A DNA stretch of 6,210 nt from NCBI GenBank assembly GCA_003641345.1, contig QNAD01000128.1, forward strand, positions 1 through 6,210, in the 5' to 3' direction. Below, one piece after another: positions 5,424 through 6,210 of the stretch (within the stretch, counting starts at the first letter, position 1; every line of letters starts with the position of its first letter). The notes below the pieces were generated by a model. That model saw only the letters and a list, made by a program, of their open reading frames with translations, was not told the origin of the DNA and made no database searches. Source of the stretch: Candidatus Zixiibacteriota bacterium (GTDB lineage: Bacteria > Zixibacteria > MSB-5A5 > GN15 > FEB-12). The translations under genes and the position numbers were made by a program.

Positions 5424-5467
5424 GGAATGACATGGACAAAAGGAATGACAAGACAAAAGAGATGACA
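5424..5467. repeat. Short tandem repeat overlapping the element's right end
   Basis: Three adjoining units start with G-[AG]-ATGACA: GGAATGACATGGACAAAA (5424-5441), GGAATGACAAGACAAAA (5442-5458) and the decayed GAGATGACA (5459-5467). The first unit is the right terminal repeat itself. A small CCTG-TCCG-CAGG hairpin overlaps its left edge (5414-5425). Confidence 0.7.
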
Positions 5468-5529
5468 AATTGGAGTTTTCAACAATAGAAAATAGGGTGA
5501 AACTCTTTTAGCAGTTACGATTTTTGAGG
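5442..5529. other. Spacer between the repeat element and the hypE stop codon
   Basis: This stretch contains the tail of the tandem repeat and a weak hairpin (GAGTTT 5473-5478 with AAACTC 5500-5505). No T-run follows the hairpin in the hypE direction, so no clear hypE terminator is seen. The element's large hairpins further downstream could serve that role. Confidence 0.4.
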
Positions 5530-6210
5530 TTAACAGATTCGGGGTAATTGTTCACCAACTGGCATATCCAAAATCCGTTCACTTCCCAGTAAAGTTTTTA
5601 CAGTAACCAGTCCTACTTTCTTTTTATTTACAGAACCAATTATAGCGGCATTTTTTCCATCGGGATGTTTTTTCATGATTGCTAAGATTTCATCAGCTTT
5701 ATCAGAAGCAACAGCAACTACAATTTTCCCTTCATTGGCAATGTATAAGGGATCAATACCCAGTATCTCAGCCGCACCAATAACAGCCGGATTAACCGGC
5801 AAAGATGATTGATCGATGATTATAGATGTTTTTGAATTAGATGCAAACTCATTGAGAGTTGCTGCAACTCCTCCACGAGAGGGGTCACGCATAGCATGAA
5901 CAGAATTTCCGCCGCACTCCAAAATTGATTCAACCAGATTATTCAACGAAGCGGTGTCGCTAATAATATCAGATTCAAATGTTAGCCCCTCACGCTGTGA
6001 TAAAATAGTAATACCATGATCGGCAATGGTGCCATTGATAATAATTTTATCGCCGTCTTGTAAATTTCGTGATGAGATGTCATAATCATTTTCGATTATA
6101 CCAATCCCTGAAGTATTGATAAATATTTTATCCCCTTTGCCTTTATCAACAACTTTTGTATCTCCGGTAACAATTTGGACATTTGCTTTTATCGCCGCTT
6201 TTTGCATCGA
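5530..6210 (-). CDS. hypE: HypE, hydrogenase maturation carbamoyl dehydratase (5' end cut off)
   Basis: HypE receives a carbamoyl group from HypF on its C-terminal Cys and dehydrates it with ATP to a thiocyanate. This is the source of the cyanide ligands of the NiFe-hydrogenase active site, passed on to the HypC-HypD complex. The last 226 residues are in view; full proteins have about 330-350, so the N-terminal third lies beyond the right edge. The frame continues past the first visible Met (6205-6207), so that Met is internal. Recognisable blocks, counted from that Met, are IVTGDTKVV (12-20), DKIFINTSGIG (26-36), IADHGITILSQREGL (61-75), AMRDPSRGGVAATLNEFA (105-122), NEGKIVVAV (158-166) and the C-terminal LPRIC with the essential Cys225. 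The AIR-synthase-related fold is shared with SelD and PurM, but the PRIC tail is diagnostic of HypE. It is probably the last gene of a hyp operon. Confidence 0.97.
   Translation of the reverse strand, partial: SMQKAAIKANVQIVTGDTKVVDKGKGDKIFINTSGIGIIENDYDISSRNLQDGDKIIINGTIADHGITILSQREGLTFESDIISDTASLNNLVESILECGGNSVHAMRDPSRGGVAATLNEFASNSKTSIIIDQSSLPVNPAVIGAAEILGIDPLYIANEGKIVVAVASDKADEILAIMKKHPDGKNAAIIGSVNKKKVGLVTVKTLLGSERILDMPVGEQLPRIC

Larger units (their letters stand above)
5204..5441. mobile_element. MITE-like element with 17-bp terminal inverted repeats
   Basis: TTTTGTCCATGTCATTC (5204-5220) and GAATGACATGGACAAAA (5425-5441) are perfect inverted repeats bounding 238 bp. A second nested inverted pair, GGCTTGTT (5248-5255) and AACAAGCC (5408-5415), extends imperfectly inwards. 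The interior holds two large hairpins (5275-5322 and 5345-5387) and no gene; the 74-codon frame within it reads through these hairpins and resembles nothing. Size, end symmetry and lack of coding content fit a miniature inverted-repeat element or a complex intergenic palindromic repeat. No clear target-site duplication is seen. Whether it is repeated elsewhere in the genome cannot be judged here. Confidence 0.55.

Noticed and set aside
5206..5430. 74-codon plus-strand frame in the repeat element
   Set aside because: It spans the hairpins and terminal repeats, has no ribosome site, and its translation shows no domain-like pattern.
5473..5509. Hairpin GAGTTT...AAACTC followed by TTTT as a terminator
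   Set aside because: The T-run is on the plus strand, where no gene ends. The stem is only six pairs with a loop of about 21 bases, and in the hypE direction no T-run follows.
5530..6210. Selenophosphate synthase (SelD) or a PurM/ThiL-type protein instead of HypE
   Set aside because: The C-terminal PRIC and the RDPSRGGVAATLNEFA block are specific to HypE.

Overview
The window looks like chromosomal DNA of an AT-rich, flagellated, hydrogenase-bearing Gram-negative-type bacterium. A secreted protein with a C-terminal dockerin pair of the 'CGDVNADG...ISDITYLV' style, next to a signal-bearing oligopeptidase B, is typical of lineages around the FCB superphylum and its candidate phyla (Zixibacteria, Marinimicrobia and KSB1 are examples). 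That placement is an inference from gene style, not proof. All five main genes look intact apart from hypE, which is cut by the window edge. There is no IS element, CRISPR array, tRNA or rRNA.

Layout. 1-65: the last codons of an unidentified plus-strand gene. 66-415: an intergenic stretch with a good extended -10 box, a long hairpin and a strong terminator that together could make a small RNA of about 109 nt, followed by the leader of the next gene. 416-1336: secreted cohesin-fold plus dockerin protein, with its own terminator. 1467-3599: oligopeptidase B (S9A serine peptidase) with an N-terminal export or lipoprotein signal, its own promoter and terminator. 3783-3998: ribosomal protein L28, zinc-binding (four-Cys) type. 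4023-4085: two back-to-back terminators, which separate the plus-strand block from the minus-strand block. 4133-4897 (minus): a very short flagellin preceded by a near-consensus sigma-54 promoter. 4966-5529: non-coding DNA containing a 238-bp MITE-like element with perfect 17-bp terminal inverted repeats and two large internal hairpins. 5530-6210 (minus): the C-terminal two thirds of HypE, ending in the expected PRIC tail.

The genes do not form one pathway. Each of the three complete plus-strand genes has its own terminator, so they look like single-gene units. The flagellin is also a single-gene unit, under sigma-54 control. hypE is probably the last gene of a hyp operon extending beyond the right edge; it implies a NiFe hydrogenase in this organism.

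The most interesting non-coding signals are: the possible small RNA at about 136-244, which carries three short anti-Shine-Dalgarno motifs and a possible loop-to-linker pseudoknot; the sigma-54 promoter of the flagellin; and the inverted-repeat element between hypE and the flagellin.
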